From NCBI GenBank assembly GCA_002722565.1, contig PBMG01000014.1, forward strand, positions 1 through 46,661: DNA of 46,661 bases, written 5' to 3'. The notes under the pieces were generated by a model that saw only the letters and a list, made by a program, of their open reading frames with translations, was not told the DNA's origin and made no database searches. The stretch is from Acidimicrobiaceae bacterium. GTDB taxonomy: Bacteria > Actinomycetota > Acidimicrobiia > Acidimicrobiales > Poriferisodalaceae. This document shows positions 36,388-44,671 of this stretch, in pieces; positions within the stretch are counted from its first letter, which is position 1; every line of letters begins with the position of its first letter. Made by a program: the position numbers and the translations under genes.

Positions 36388-37692
36388 TCAGTTCCGGTCA
36401 TCTAAGGTTTTGTAACCCGAAGATGTTGCTCGGATTAACGAGCCTGCAGGGATGCCCGGTGCTAACGGTGACACGACCGTCATAGATCTTGCTTCGGAAT
36501 CTGAAATCGTTTCTTGGCTTTGCAGAGGCCTCTTAGTCGCAACGTGAATCCATTCATCAGGATCTACAGGAACAACAGGCGAGTCGGAAGAAAGAGTGAC
36601 TTTGATACTTCGCTCTACGAGCGATGACAGTGGCCATAACCAAGATCGTTCAACTGGAGATAGATCTGCAAGATACTTATCTAAACGTCTGGTGAGGAAC
36701 GATGGCTGAGTGCAGACGGAAGCATCAAGCTGAGCTAGACGATCGAGTTGTTCAGGCATTGCGAGTGAACAATGCTCAACCCGGTCAAGGGTACGCGGTG
36801 GTGGCGATGAGCCTTCAAGGGCATGCAAGACTTCGTCAAGGGTGTCGATATCCATAACGTGTACCGCTGCAGGAAAGCCGTTCGCATGAGCATGTCTAAC
36901 AAGTTTGCCGAGATCTTCTTTACCGCTTAGATCAGGCATTATCTTGGCGTGCCCGATCTGAATATTCTTGTACATGTCACCGAACTTCATTCCGTCTAAC
37001 TGCTCTACGCCGAGCATCGCTGTGATGCGAGGGCCATTGCACTCTTCAACTATTTCGGCCAGGACGTCTAGGGAGGCTCGATCGTTGGTGTGTGTCGCGT
37101 CGGTAACTGCCACTAAACCCATCCGCTTCCAGTCTCGGAAAAGGTCGTGAGCGATTTGCTTGAGGTCGGTCAATTCGAGCTTTGGAACCCGACTAAGCAA
37201 GTCTTGTCGTTCCACCAAAATTCCGTCCGGGTGGTTGTGAATCTCCAACAAGTCAGCGGCAGCGTTGTTGATAACAGCGACATGACCTGAACGGTCATGG
37301 AGCACGGTGGGGATCCCCCGCGTCACTTGATCCAATTCTGATTTCGTAGGGTGGCGCTTCTCTTTCAGCAAGCTCGGCTCATATCCCCACGCACGCATCC
37401 AGCCGTTTGCTCCAGCGGAACTAGATCTAAGCAGATCTAGTAACTCTGTTAGTGAAGTGGTATCTGACACGTCGATCGAGCAATGGGTGGCCAATGTGGA
37501 GAGAAGATGAAGGTGGTCATCTCGCCATCCGGGTTGAACAATTTCGTTCGACTTAAGTTCGAGGATTTCATCCGCAGACTCAGCAGTGGAATCGATTTCT
37601 CGAACCACTCCATCGCGCAGCAATACATTTGTCGCGATGGGTCGATTTGGATCAAAGGTATGGACCTTTCCTCTCACGAGGAGCGAGGTCAT
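36388..37692 (-). CDS. YtcJ-like amidohydrolase (amidohydrolase 3 family)
   Basis: A 434-residue metal-dependent amidohydrolase. It starts LVRGKVHTFDPNRPIATNVLLRDG, has the metal motif GWRDDHLHLLS and a typical end SDSPVVPVDPDEW. The GKLVRHAHANGFPAAVHVMD segment supplies the third-strand histidine. Substrates of this family include cyclic amides and imides. It lies 5 bases downstream of the acyl-CoA ligase gene and upstream of two CoA-transferases. It is shorter than typical YtcJ proteins (about 520 residues), mainly in the mid region. Confidence 0.85.
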   Translation of the reverse strand: MTSLLVRGKVHTFDPNRPIATNVLLRDGVVREIDSTAESADEILELKSNEIVQPGWRDDHLHLLSTLATHCSIDVSDTTSLTELLDLLRSSSAGANGWMRAWGYEPSLLKEKRHPTKSELDQVTRGIPTVLHDRSGHVAVINNAAADLLEIHNHPDGILVERQDLLSRVPKLELTDLKQIAHDLFRDWKRMGLVAVTDATHTNDRASLDVLAEIVEECNGPRITAMLGVEQLDGMKFGDMYKNIQIGHAKIMPDLSGKEDLGKLVRHAHANGFPAAVHVMDIDTLDEVLHALEGSSPPPRTLDRVEHCSLAMPEQLDRLAQLDASVCTQPSFLTRRLDKYLADLSPVERSWLWPLSSLVERSIKVTLSSDSPVVPVDPDEWIHVATKRPLQSQETISDSEARSMTVVSPLAPGIPAGSLIRATSSGYKTLDDRN

Positions 37693-37697
37693 TAGTT

Positions 37698-39269
37698 TCA
37701 GATACCTAGTTCTTCAAGCAGCGGGATCAGGTCTCTTCTAAGAAGCTTGCCCGTTGAAGTGCGAGGCAACTCCTCCATCAAATGAACCGCTTCAGGTCTC
37801 TTGAACGGCGCTAATTTCTCTTTAGCGAAGGCGACAAGATCATCTGGGGTAACTCCGCTTCCTTCGCGGATCACGGCTGCTGCCACAACACGCTCACCCC
37901 ATTCTTCGGAGGCAACTCCTACTACTGCACATTCCAGAACGGCGCTATTTTCGTAGAGGACCGCTTCAACTTCGTCGGGCGAAACATTCTCACCTCCTCG
38001 AATGATCATGTCCCCGGTCCGGCCGCCTAGGAACAAGTAGTCCTCTTCGTCTAGGTAGCCAAGATCTCCGGTGTGAACCCATCCTTCATCGTCGACTGTG
38101 ACACGAGTTTTCTCTTCGTTGCCCCAATATCCGTCCATCGCCCGAAATGTTCGGAGTTGCACTTCTCCTAGAATCCCAGCCTCAACTGGGTTGCCTTGTT
38201 CGTCAACAACTCTGACTTCAACATCGTCAAGAACTTGTCCGACTGAGGAGAGGCGCTTTAATTTAATCGCTTGTTCTTCTTCTGTTCCCTCTACCCGATG
38301 ATCATCGGGATCAAGCACAGCTACGGTTGAGGTAGTTTCGGTTTGACCGTAGGCACCAGCAAACGCAACGTTTGGTGGGAATTCGCCTATCGCCCTGCGA
38401 ATCACAGAGGGCGGCATTGGGGCCGCGCCATAAGTTATTGCTTCCATGCCACTAAACGCGTCCGGCGAGAAATTATCTGCCTCCATCACGCGACCAAGCA
38501 TTGTCGGAACTAGGAATGCATGAGTTACTGAGTGTTTTTGGACGGTGTCAATCCAGGCTGAAGCTTCAAACTGGGGAAGCAACACGACTACGCGTCCACT
38601 GTAAAGAGCGTTCAACATCGAGGTGACACCGGCGATGTGATACAGCGGCGCCGCGAGGGCCATTCTGCCCATATCTTCACCTGTGGCGGCGTCGTTAGTT
38701 CCCATGACGTAACCGGTGAGGGCGCCGTTAGTTAATTTGACACCCTTAGGTAATGAGGTTGTCCCACTCGTATATAGCAGGGCACATAGTCCGTCCGGAT
38801 CAACATCTTCTGGAACTGGTAACTCAAATGCTTCGTCTCGAGCTTCCGCATAGGAGTCCTCTTCGTTAAGCATGAAGACATGTTCAACGCTGTCAGGCCG
38901 ATTTTCATCTACTAGGTCTCGGTAGCGGGTCTCCGTGAACAGCACTTTCACTCCGCTATCGGACATAAGGTGAGCGGCTTCTTCAGCACCTGCTCGGAAG
39001 TTCATAGGCACGACAGTGGCTCCGACAAATGCAGCACCAAAGATCGCTTCAACACACTCGACGCTATTCGTGGCGAATACTCCGACGCGGTCGCCGGCTT
39101 CCACCCCCAGCGTCGTCAGCAGCCCGGCTGTCTTGCCAACATTCTCCAAGAGTTCGCCATACGTAACTTCACGCGCTGCCCCTCCTTCGCTCTCAGTTGA
39201 AGTGTCAATTAAAATTATCTGCTCGCCAGCTATTGAGGCTGGCATGAATAGCAACATTCCCAGGTTCAC
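37698..39269 (-). CDS. Acyl-CoA synthetase (AMP-dependent ligase)
   Basis: Predicted 523 residues from GTG 39269, chosen because AGGGGG lies 6 bases upstream; the longer open frame adds 36 residues without family resemblance. Motifs are the P-loop LLYTSGTTSLPKGVKLTNGA, the adenine motif GAYGQTETTS, WVHTGDLGYLDEEDYLFLGGRTGDMIIRGGENVSPDEVE and the catalytic lysine end PRTSTGKLLRRDL. It forms an acyl-CoA from a free acid. It heads the minus-strand operon that ends with the double CoA-transferase and is divergent from the selenoprotein gene at 39393. Confidence 0.93.
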   Translation of the reverse strand: MNLGMLLFMPASIAGEQIILIDTSTESEGGAAREVTYGELLENVGKTAGLLTTLGVEAGDRVGVFATNSVECVEAIFGAAFVGATVVPMNFRAGAEEAAHLMSDSGVKVLFTETRYRDLVDENRPDSVEHVFMLNEEDSYAEARDEAFELPVPEDVDPDGLCALLYTSGTTSLPKGVKLTNGALTGYVMGTNDAATGEDMGRMALAAPLYHIAGVTSMLNALYSGRVVVLLPQFEASAWIDTVQKHSVTHAFLVPTMLGRVMEADNFSPDAFSGMEAITYGAAPMPPSVIRRAIGEFPPNVAFAGAYGQTETTSTVAVLDPDDHRVEGTEEEQAIKLKRLSSVGQVLDDVEVRVVDEQGNPVEAGILGEVQLRTFRAMDGYWGNEEKTRVTVDDEGWVHTGDLGYLDEEDYLFLGGRTGDMIIRGGENVSPDEVEAVLYENSAVLECAVVGVASEEWGERVVAAAVIREGSGVTPDDLVAFAKEKLAPFKRPEAVHLMEELPRTSTGKLLRRDLIPLLEELGI

Positions 39270-39373
39270 GGTATCCCCCTGTCGTCCTCCGGAATGATCG
39301 CGGATGAAAGCACCCGCGCGCCACACCAGAGCAAAGTTTCCTTTAAGTCGAGCTTCTGAACTTACGCCCTCAA

Positions 39374-39388
39374 GCAAGTTATTCTTGC
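39374..39388. promoter_or_regulatory. Short inverted repeat before the UPWC selenoprotein start
   Basis: The arms GCAAG and CTTGC with a TTATT centre lie 4 bases upstream of the ATG at 39393, in the 123-base divergent gap. It could be an operator or a hairpin that limits access to the start codon. No clear Shine-Dalgarno is present. Arms of 5 bp can occur by chance. Confidence 0.3.
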
Positions 39389-39392
39389 CTTT

Positions 39393-40016
39393 ATGGCAAA
39401 GAACATCGAATTTTGGGTTGACCCTATATGACCTTGGTGTTGGGTGACGGCCCGTTGGGTCGTCGACGAAGTCGCATCACAGCGCGACCTTTCAATTACT
39501 TGGCAGCCAATCAGTCTTCTGTTCAAAAATGAACCAGCTGAAGGGACCCCCTACTACCAGTCCACATTGCTTACACATAAAATGTTGCGAGTGATGGAAG
39601 CAGTAAGAGCTGCCGAGGGCGAAGAGAAAGTTTTTGATTTGTATTGGGAGTTCGGCAGTCGAATTCATCACGATGGCGACAAAACTTTTGATTTAGCAGA
39701 TGCTTTGGCCACGGCAGGTGTTGGTCCCGAGTATTCAGCAGCCGCAGATGATGCAAAGTGGGACGCCGTTATTCGCGCCAAGATGGACGACGGGTTGTCA
39801 TTAGTCGGCGATGATGTCGGAACTCCAATAATTGCGTGGAATCGCAAAAGCGGTGACCGAGTCGCTCTTTTTGGGCCGGTTATCACAAGAGTTCCTCAGC
39901 AAGAAGATGCATTGAAGCTATGGGATTCAATGATGATGCTCGGCGACATCGAAGGGTTTTGGGAATTGAAAAAGACTCGGACCGAACGCCCTGAATTCGG
40001 ACAGCGCCCCAAGTGA
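39393..40016 (+). CDS. Selenocysteine-containing Rv2466c-like (mycothiol-dependent nitroreductase family) DsbA-fold oxidoreductase
   Basis: A 207-residue protein read through an in-frame TGA at 39429-39431 (codon 13). The N-terminus MAKNIEFWVDPIUPWCW lines up with the CPWC active site of Rv2466c, with U13 and C16 as the redox pair. The rest of the family pattern follows in the same frame: SLLFKNE, RIHHDGDKTFDLADALATAG, VGDDVGTPIIAWN, FGPVITRVPQQEDALKLWD and FWELKKTRTERPEFG. A strong hairpin follows the TGA. Standard callers would begin at 39444 and lose the active site. Rv2466c reduces substrates with mycothiol. Its stop overlaps the next gene as GTGA. There is no cysteine other than C16. Confidence 0.92.
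39432..39464 (+). promoter_or_regulatory. Bacterial SECIS-like hairpin of the Rv2466c-like gene
   Basis: A 14-nt spacer follows the TGA, then stem GACGGCCC (39446-39453), loop GTT (39454-39456) and stem GGGTCGTC (39457-39464). Seven pairs are Watson-Crick and one is G-U. If the closing pair opens, the loop reads CGTTG, again a CGU-type apex. The loop begins 23 nt after the UGA. The spacer is the same length as in the peroxiredoxin gene. Confidence 0.82.
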
Positions 40017-41188
40017 CTCAAGAGATCTTTAAAGATTTGAAGGTGATTGACACAGATAGTCATTGGTCGGAGCCTTACGACCTTTGGACAAGCCGCGCAC
40101 CTGCCAAATGGCGGGATCGTGTTCCTCAGATGGAGGAACGCGATGGCAGACGTCGGTGGTGGTTTGATGGTGATATTCCAATTGGCCTTCCGATCGCTTC
40201 TTCGGTAATCAATCCTGATGGTGAGAAAATCACCGGAACCGCTTTCTTCGATATGGATAACGAGGTAGTGCACCGAGCTAGCTTCGATCCGGAAGCTCGG
40301 GTTGCCATGCTCGATGCTCTAGGCATTCATGCGCAGATTATGTACCCAAATGTTGCTGGTTTCGGTAATCAGAATTTCCTTAAATCGCCGGACGAATCGC
40401 TGCGTTTGCTCAGTGTGGAGATCTACAACGATGCCCTGGCCGAATTCCAAACAGATACTGGCGAGCGGGTCTTCGGGATGGCGCTTTTACCCTGGTGGAA
40501 CGTAGATGCCGCCGTACGGGAAATAGAACGGGCCCACAAAAATGGTCTCCGAGGTGTCGTGACTTGCGCCAACCCCGAAGAGGCCGGTTTACCCGATATG
40601 GGGACAGAACATTGGGATCCAGTTTGGCAAATCTGTTCTGATCTCAAAATGCCGGTGAACTTCCACATTGGTTCGTCTAAAGGCAACATGGATTTTTTCG
40701 GTCGCGCTCCTTGGCCATCTTTTGGCGAAGAGCGGAAATTGGCTGTTGGTTCCGCGAATTTGTTTATGGGGAATGCCCGGACGATTGGGAACCTAATTTA
40801 CTCGGGGATTCCTGAGCGCTTCCCTGAACTGAAGTTTGTATCGGTCGAAAGTGGGGTCGGTTGGTTACCATTTTTCCTCGAAATCCTTGACCATCAAATG
40901 ACCGAAACAGCTCCGAACGAGCTTGCCGATTTGTCTCTGCTTCCTTCAGATTATTTTCGCCGTCAGTTTTTTGGATGCTTTTGGTTTGAAAGGTCGACGA
41001 TCAAGCCCACAGTCGAATTTCTCGGAAGCAACTGTTTACTGTTCGAGACAGATTTCCCACACCCAACCTGTCTTTACCCCAGAGATGACGCCCATCTGCT
41101 CGAAGCTTTCAGAGGGTTAAAGGACTCAGATGTTAAAGCCATACTTCAAGATAATGCTGCAGCTTTATATCGGATAGATGTTTCGTAG
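40013..41188 (+). CDS. Amidohydrolase 2 family metal-dependent hydrolase (ACMSD-like)
   Basis: A 391-residue protein of the same superfamily as the one at 27428. It begins with VIDTDSHWSEPYDLW, has MYPNVAGFGNQNF, the histidine segment MPVNFHIGSSKGN, SVESGVGWLPFFLEILDHQM and the late metal aspartate in LFETDFPHPTC. The DTDSH start replaces the usual DxHxH, as in a common actinobacterial subgroup. The GTG start overlaps the selenoprotein stop (GTGA), so the two proteins are made together and probably work on the same compound. The reaction is unknown. Confidence 0.9.
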   Translation: MTQEIFKDLKVIDTDSHWSEPYDLWTSRAPAKWRDRVPQMEERDGRRRWWFDGDIPIGLPIASSVINPDGEKITGTAFFDMDNEVVHRASFDPEARVAMLDALGIHAQIMYPNVAGFGNQNFLKSPDESLRLLSVEIYNDALAEFQTDTGERVFGMALLPWWNVDAAVREIERAHKNGLRGVVTCANPEEAGLPDMGTEHWDPVWQICSDLKMPVNFHIGSSKGNMDFFGRAPWPSFGEERKLAVGSANLFMGNARTIGNLIYSGIPERFPELKFVSVESGVGWLPFFLEILDHQMTETAPNELADLSLLPSDYFRRQFFGCFWFERSTIKPTVEFLGSNCLLFETDFPHPTCLYPRDDAHLLEAFRGLKDSDVKAILQDNAAALYRIDVS

Positions 41189-41241
41189 CGGGCATGCCTC
41201 GCCCCAAATTACGAAAGCATCAGAGCTAACTCGCGCTCGAT

Positions 41242-41538
41242 TTATCGATGCGTGACTTGTTTGAGATTATCGATATGGGCTCCGAGTTCGGAAGCTGCGC
41301 GCATCATCCCGAGTCTCCATGAGATCGCCCCCTGGAAGGGATTCGTCACCCATATATCTATGGCCCCAGAATTAGACATTTCTTCCGTAAAGCGCAGACT
41401 TCGGGTTCGACCTTTGAAGCGCATCGTCACTCCTACCGAACCGTCTTTCATCGTGACGGGCTCATCCATACCCAACCCGGCGTTTCGTCCCTCGATCACG
41501 GCCGTCCGTGCCTGCTGTCTGAGAATGGCGGTATTCAT
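41242..41538 (-). CDS. Hypothetical protein, about 98 residues
   Basis: I do not recognise the family. The open frame runs further upstream, but ATG 41538 gives a compact protein that begins MNTAILRQQARTAVIEG and includes MKDGSVGVTMRFKGRTRSLRF, IDIWVTNPFQGAISWRLGMM and ends in QVTHR. It lacks signal peptide, membrane segments and cysteines, so it should be a small soluble protein. No Shine-Dalgarno is seen, so the start is uncertain. It occupies an otherwise empty 500-base region between an amidohydrolase and a divergent CoA-transferase. Confidence 0.55.
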   Translation of the reverse strand: MNTAILRQQARTAVIEGRNAGLGMDEPVTMKDGSVGVTMRFKGRTRSLRFTEEMSNSGAIDIWVTNPFQGAISWRLGMMRAASELGAHIDNLKQVTHR

Positions 41539-41695
41539 AACGCAGGGGACATTAACCGCCAAATGACCAATGTCTTTCCATTTCGGCCATATTTCCCTTT
41601 TGATTTGGCCTTGCGATGCTGTTTTTCGCGCCGTTCGATGGATGAATCTGAGGGATAAGTCGAAGAACTTCGGCCGCCCAACTAGTTTCAAAGTC

Positions 41696-42949
41696 ATGAC
41701 CAAAGAACTAGACAGCCCACTTGCAGGGGTCAAAGTAGTTGAAATTACTTCAATCTATTCAGGGCCAATGGCAGGAATGATGCTCGCTGAACTGGGCGCG
41801 CAGGTCACCAAAGTCGAAAGCCCTAACGGCCCCGATCCTGTGCGTTCTCAGGGTTTAGCGGGAACTGCTGACGGGGTAAATAGCACTTTCTATTCACTCA
41901 ATAGAGGAAAGCGTTTCTGTTCCATCGACGCTAAGACTTCGCGCGGCAAGGAGTTACTTTTCGACCTCGTCGTCAACGCAGATGTATTCATTCACAACAT
42001 GCGTCCTGGCAAAGCCGAGGGTCTGGGATTGGACTATGAATCTCTTTCACTAGAGAATCCCAGAATCATTTATGGAGCGATAACAGGCCATGGGCCAGAG
42101 GGACCTGAAGCGCATCTTCCGGCTTACGACTACGTCGTGCAGGCGAAACTGGGGATGGTTGACTACCAGAGGGATAAAGACGGGCGCGGTGATTTAGTTC
42201 GCCAAGTGGTTGTCGACAAAACCTCAGCTAATGGCCTTGTCCAAGGCGTTCTAGCGGCCCTTTACATGAGGGAGAAAACAGGGCAAGGACAACGAATAGA
42301 TATTCCTATGGTTGCAGCTGGGCTTGCCTTTCTTTGGCCAGACGGACTGGCTCCCGCCCATGCCGAGCTTGAACCCATGATGCCCATTGATCAGCTACCT
42401 CCATGGCTGGAATCCGCGCCGGGCTCTTTTTTGGTCGTGCTAGAAACCTCCGATGGAGAGATCGCTACGGGAATTCTTCTTCCACCGTGGGATGGGTTGT
42501 GTCTGGCTCTTGAACGGACTGACTGGATCACAGACGAACGCTTCACTGAGCAGTTGAATCGAGTTCTTAACTTGCCTGCTCTAATAGATGAAGTAGCAGC
42601 GGAAGTTGCCAAATACTCGACAGAAGAAGTGCTATCACGATTCGAGACCTACGATTTTGCGGCGGGGAAAGTGGTCACCCGACGAGAAATTCAAGACGAT
42701 CCCACCATTCAGCACTTGGGCCTAATTACTGAGCAAGAGGCGCCCGGAGTAGGTCGAGTGCGTCAACCGGCTCCAATGTGGATGTTCAGCAACGCCAAAA
42801 CCGAGATAACAACGAGCTTGAACACGACGGGCGGCGATTCACTTGAAGTCCTAACGGAGATGGGTATTTCTTTAGATGAGTTCCAACAACTCCAAGATGA
42901 AGGAGTCGTTTTTGTGACCGATAACACCACGGGAAATACCGATACCTAG
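41696..42949 (+). CDS. Class III CoA-transferase (CaiB/BaiF family)
   Basis: About 417 residues from ATG 41696; the open frame further upstream is not family-like. It starts GVKVVEITSIYSGPMAGMMLAELGAQVTKVE, then NRGKRFCSIDAKTSRGKEL, FIHNMRPGKAEGLGLDYESL and the catalytic D174 in VVVDKTSANGLVQGVLAAL. The final helix carries PAPMWMFSN. It probably transfers CoA to an unknown acid. It is convergent with the enoyl-CoA hydratase at 43002, 52 bases apart. Confidence 0.9.
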   Translation: MTKELDSPLAGVKVVEITSIYSGPMAGMMLAELGAQVTKVESPNGPDPVRSQGLAGTADGVNSTFYSLNRGKRFCSIDAKTSRGKELLFDLVVNADVFIHNMRPGKAEGLGLDYESLSLENPRIIYGAITGHGPEGPEAHLPAYDYVVQAKLGMVDYQRDKDGRGDLVRQVVVDKTSANGLVQGVLAALYMREKTGQGQRIDIPMVAAGLAFLWPDGLAPAHAELEPMMPIDQLPPWLESAPGSFLVVLETSDGEIATGILLPPWDGLCLALERTDWITDERFTEQLNRVLNLPALIDEVAAEVAKYSTEEVLSRFETYDFAAGKVVTRREIQDDPTIQHLGLITEQEAPGVGRVRQPAPMWMFSNAKTEITTSLNTTGGDSLEVLTEMGISLDEFQQLQDEGVVFVTDNTTGNTDT

Positions 42950-43001
42950 TTGTCGAACTGATAGCGGTGAACTTCGTACCGGGGACTGCTCCGAAGCGAA
43001 C

Positions 43002-43706
43002 TTATGAAGAGTGCGCCAATCTACGTTCCAGTTCCAGCCCAATCTCTAAGGGAAGATCTTTAGAGGCTGCAATGCACCGTCTAAGCCTTGACGCGATCGA
43101 TGAATCGATACGCGCTAGTTGCTCTGCCATCGCTGCTGAGGCATCTTCGAGGTCCATGGGGTCGACCACGTCACTTATTACTCCTAATTCGAGCGCTTCA
43201 GCAGCATCTATCTCGCGGCCGGTGAGGATAAGAGGCAACGCCTTATGGGGACCTATGACCTGGCTCAGGCTCTGGGTTCCTCCGGCCGCTGGCAACATAC
43301 CGAGTTTGGTTTCGGGTAGGCCCATCACTGTGTTAGTTGCAGCTATTCGTAGGTCGCACAACAAGGCCATTTCGAGCCCTGAACCCATGGCATAACCTCT
43401 GAGTGCTGCAATCGTTGGCACAGGAAGACTTAACAGCGGCAACCAAGGGTCCCTTTCCCATCTAATTCTCCGAGCCTCAAAGATTGAAGAAGCTGAACCA
43501 AATTCGCTGAGATCCGCTCCAGCACTGAAATGTTCGCCTTCGGATCGAAGCAAGAACGCTCGGACATCCGGATTGTCTCTCACCGCACTAATAGCTTCGA
43601 TCAATCCGTCTCTCATATCTAAGTCATAGATATTCAAAGGCGGGTTGGAAATGACGACGGTAGCTATCCCTTGATCTGAGAACGACAGAGTGACGTGATC
43701 ACTCAC
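43002..43706 (-). CDS. Enoyl-CoA hydratase/isomerase (crotonase) family protein
   Basis: A 234-residue crotonase. Features are LRSEGEHFSAGADLSEFG, the second oxyanion strand LRGYAMGSGLEMALLCDLRIAATN and GLPETKLGMLPAAGGTQSL, which carries a catalytic glutamate candidate. The start is GTG 43706, which overlaps the stop of the CoA-transferase-like gene as GTGA. It is somewhat shorter than the 257 residues common in this family, mainly in the C-terminal helices. Hydratase or isomerase activity on an acyl-CoA from the same operon is likely. Confidence 0.9.
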   Translation of the reverse strand: MSDHVTLSFSDQGIATVVISNPPLNIYDLDMRDGLIEAISAVRDNPDVRAFLLRSEGEHFSAGADLSEFGSASSIFEARRIRWERDPWLPLLSLPVPTIAALRGYAMGSGLEMALLCDLRIAATNTVMGLPETKLGMLPAAGGTQSLSQVIGPHKALPLILTGREIDAAEALELGVISDVVDPMDLEDASAAMAEQLARIDSSIASRLRRCIAASKDLPLEIGLELERRLAHSS

Positions 43707-44671
43707 AATGTGCCCTCCAGAGCGGCGACGGACTTATCTAATGAAATTCGGCAAATTTGAGGAACGTCTCTCATAACTTGACCAAGAGCCAAAGCGCATG
43801 CTTCGAGTCCAGCTAGCGGGTCCGGGTATGAGAAAGCAGGAGTTAGCGGTCGTCCCGCCTGCCACCCGTGGCCTGAAGTCGCATGCACTCCTGTGCCATA
43901 GGCGACCCATTCGCTTTCATCACTAGCTGAAGCAAATGCGGTGATTGCTAGAACCGCTATGTCCGGATTGATAGAACAAAGTTGATCCGAGGTTATGCCG
44001 AGGTTCATATTGGCTCTCGGAGATAAAGAAGTCACAATCAAGTCAGCAGATCGAACTAACCGATGAAATTCGCCTCCTTCTGAGCAATAACGAAGATCAA
44101 TATCCGCAATTTCTTTTGACCTATTTAGTTCTCTAAACATTGGAGCTTGCCCTAAACCGTTGTCCCCATCTCCAAAGCGGAGTCCATCAGGTCGGCAAGA
44201 TGGTTCAATTTTGATAACCCGAGCGCCTGAACGAGCAAGAAGTTCTGTGCAGAGTGGCCCCGCCCACATTGAGGTTAGGTCAATGACAGTTAAGGACCGA
44301 GGGTCAATCTTTCGGCTACAACGACCTAGATCGTTGGGGGAACGGACTGATGGATATTCTCGATAGGGCGTTACAGGAAGTCTCCAGACCTGCGCTCTTC
44401 GCGCAACTGATTCAGGGTCGAGGTCTTTCTCGGCAAGCCCCTCAAATCGGGTCCAGGTTTCTTTATCATCTGGTCCTATGTCTAGGCATAGGAAGCCATC
44501 CCCCCATGCTTTAGCTGACTGAGGTCGAGTTGGTTCATCAACCACTCGTTCTGGCATTTCGATCCAATAATCGGCCGGCCCTACGATGTCGGTCCCTGCT
44601 CGACTAGCGATTAGAGCAGCAAGTTGTCTCCCTCTCGCGTCGAGATCTCCGGGTAGCCAGTAGTCGGTCAT
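43703..44671 (-). CDS. Class III CoA-transferase-related protein with unusual domain order
   Basis: A 322-residue protein. The CaiB/BaiF start LTVIDLTSMWAGPLCTELLARSGARVIKIE comes only at about residue 125, and the protein ends soon after the catalytic-Asp region FSYPDPLAGLEA. The usual following small domain is missing. The N-terminal 120 residues end in QVWRLPVTPYREYPS, which resembles the V-P-V segment normally near the C-terminal end. It may thus be permuted or pair with another subunit. ATG 44671 overlaps the next stop as ATGA. Confidence 0.75.
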   Translation of the reverse strand: MTDYWLPGDLDARGRQLAALIASRAGTDIVGPADYWIEMPERVVDEPTRPQSAKAWGDGFLCLDIGPDDKETWTRFEGLAEKDLDPESVARRAQVWRLPVTPYREYPSVRSPNDLGRCSRKIDPRSLTVIDLTSMWAGPLCTELLARSGARVIKIEPSCRPDGLRFGDGDNGLGQAPMFRELNRSKEIADIDLRYCSEGGEFHRLVRSADLIVTSLSPRANMNLGITSDQLCSINPDIAVLAITAFASASDESEWVAYGTGVHATSGHGWQAGRPLTPAFSYPDPLAGLEACALALGQVMRDVPQICRISLDKSVAALEGTL

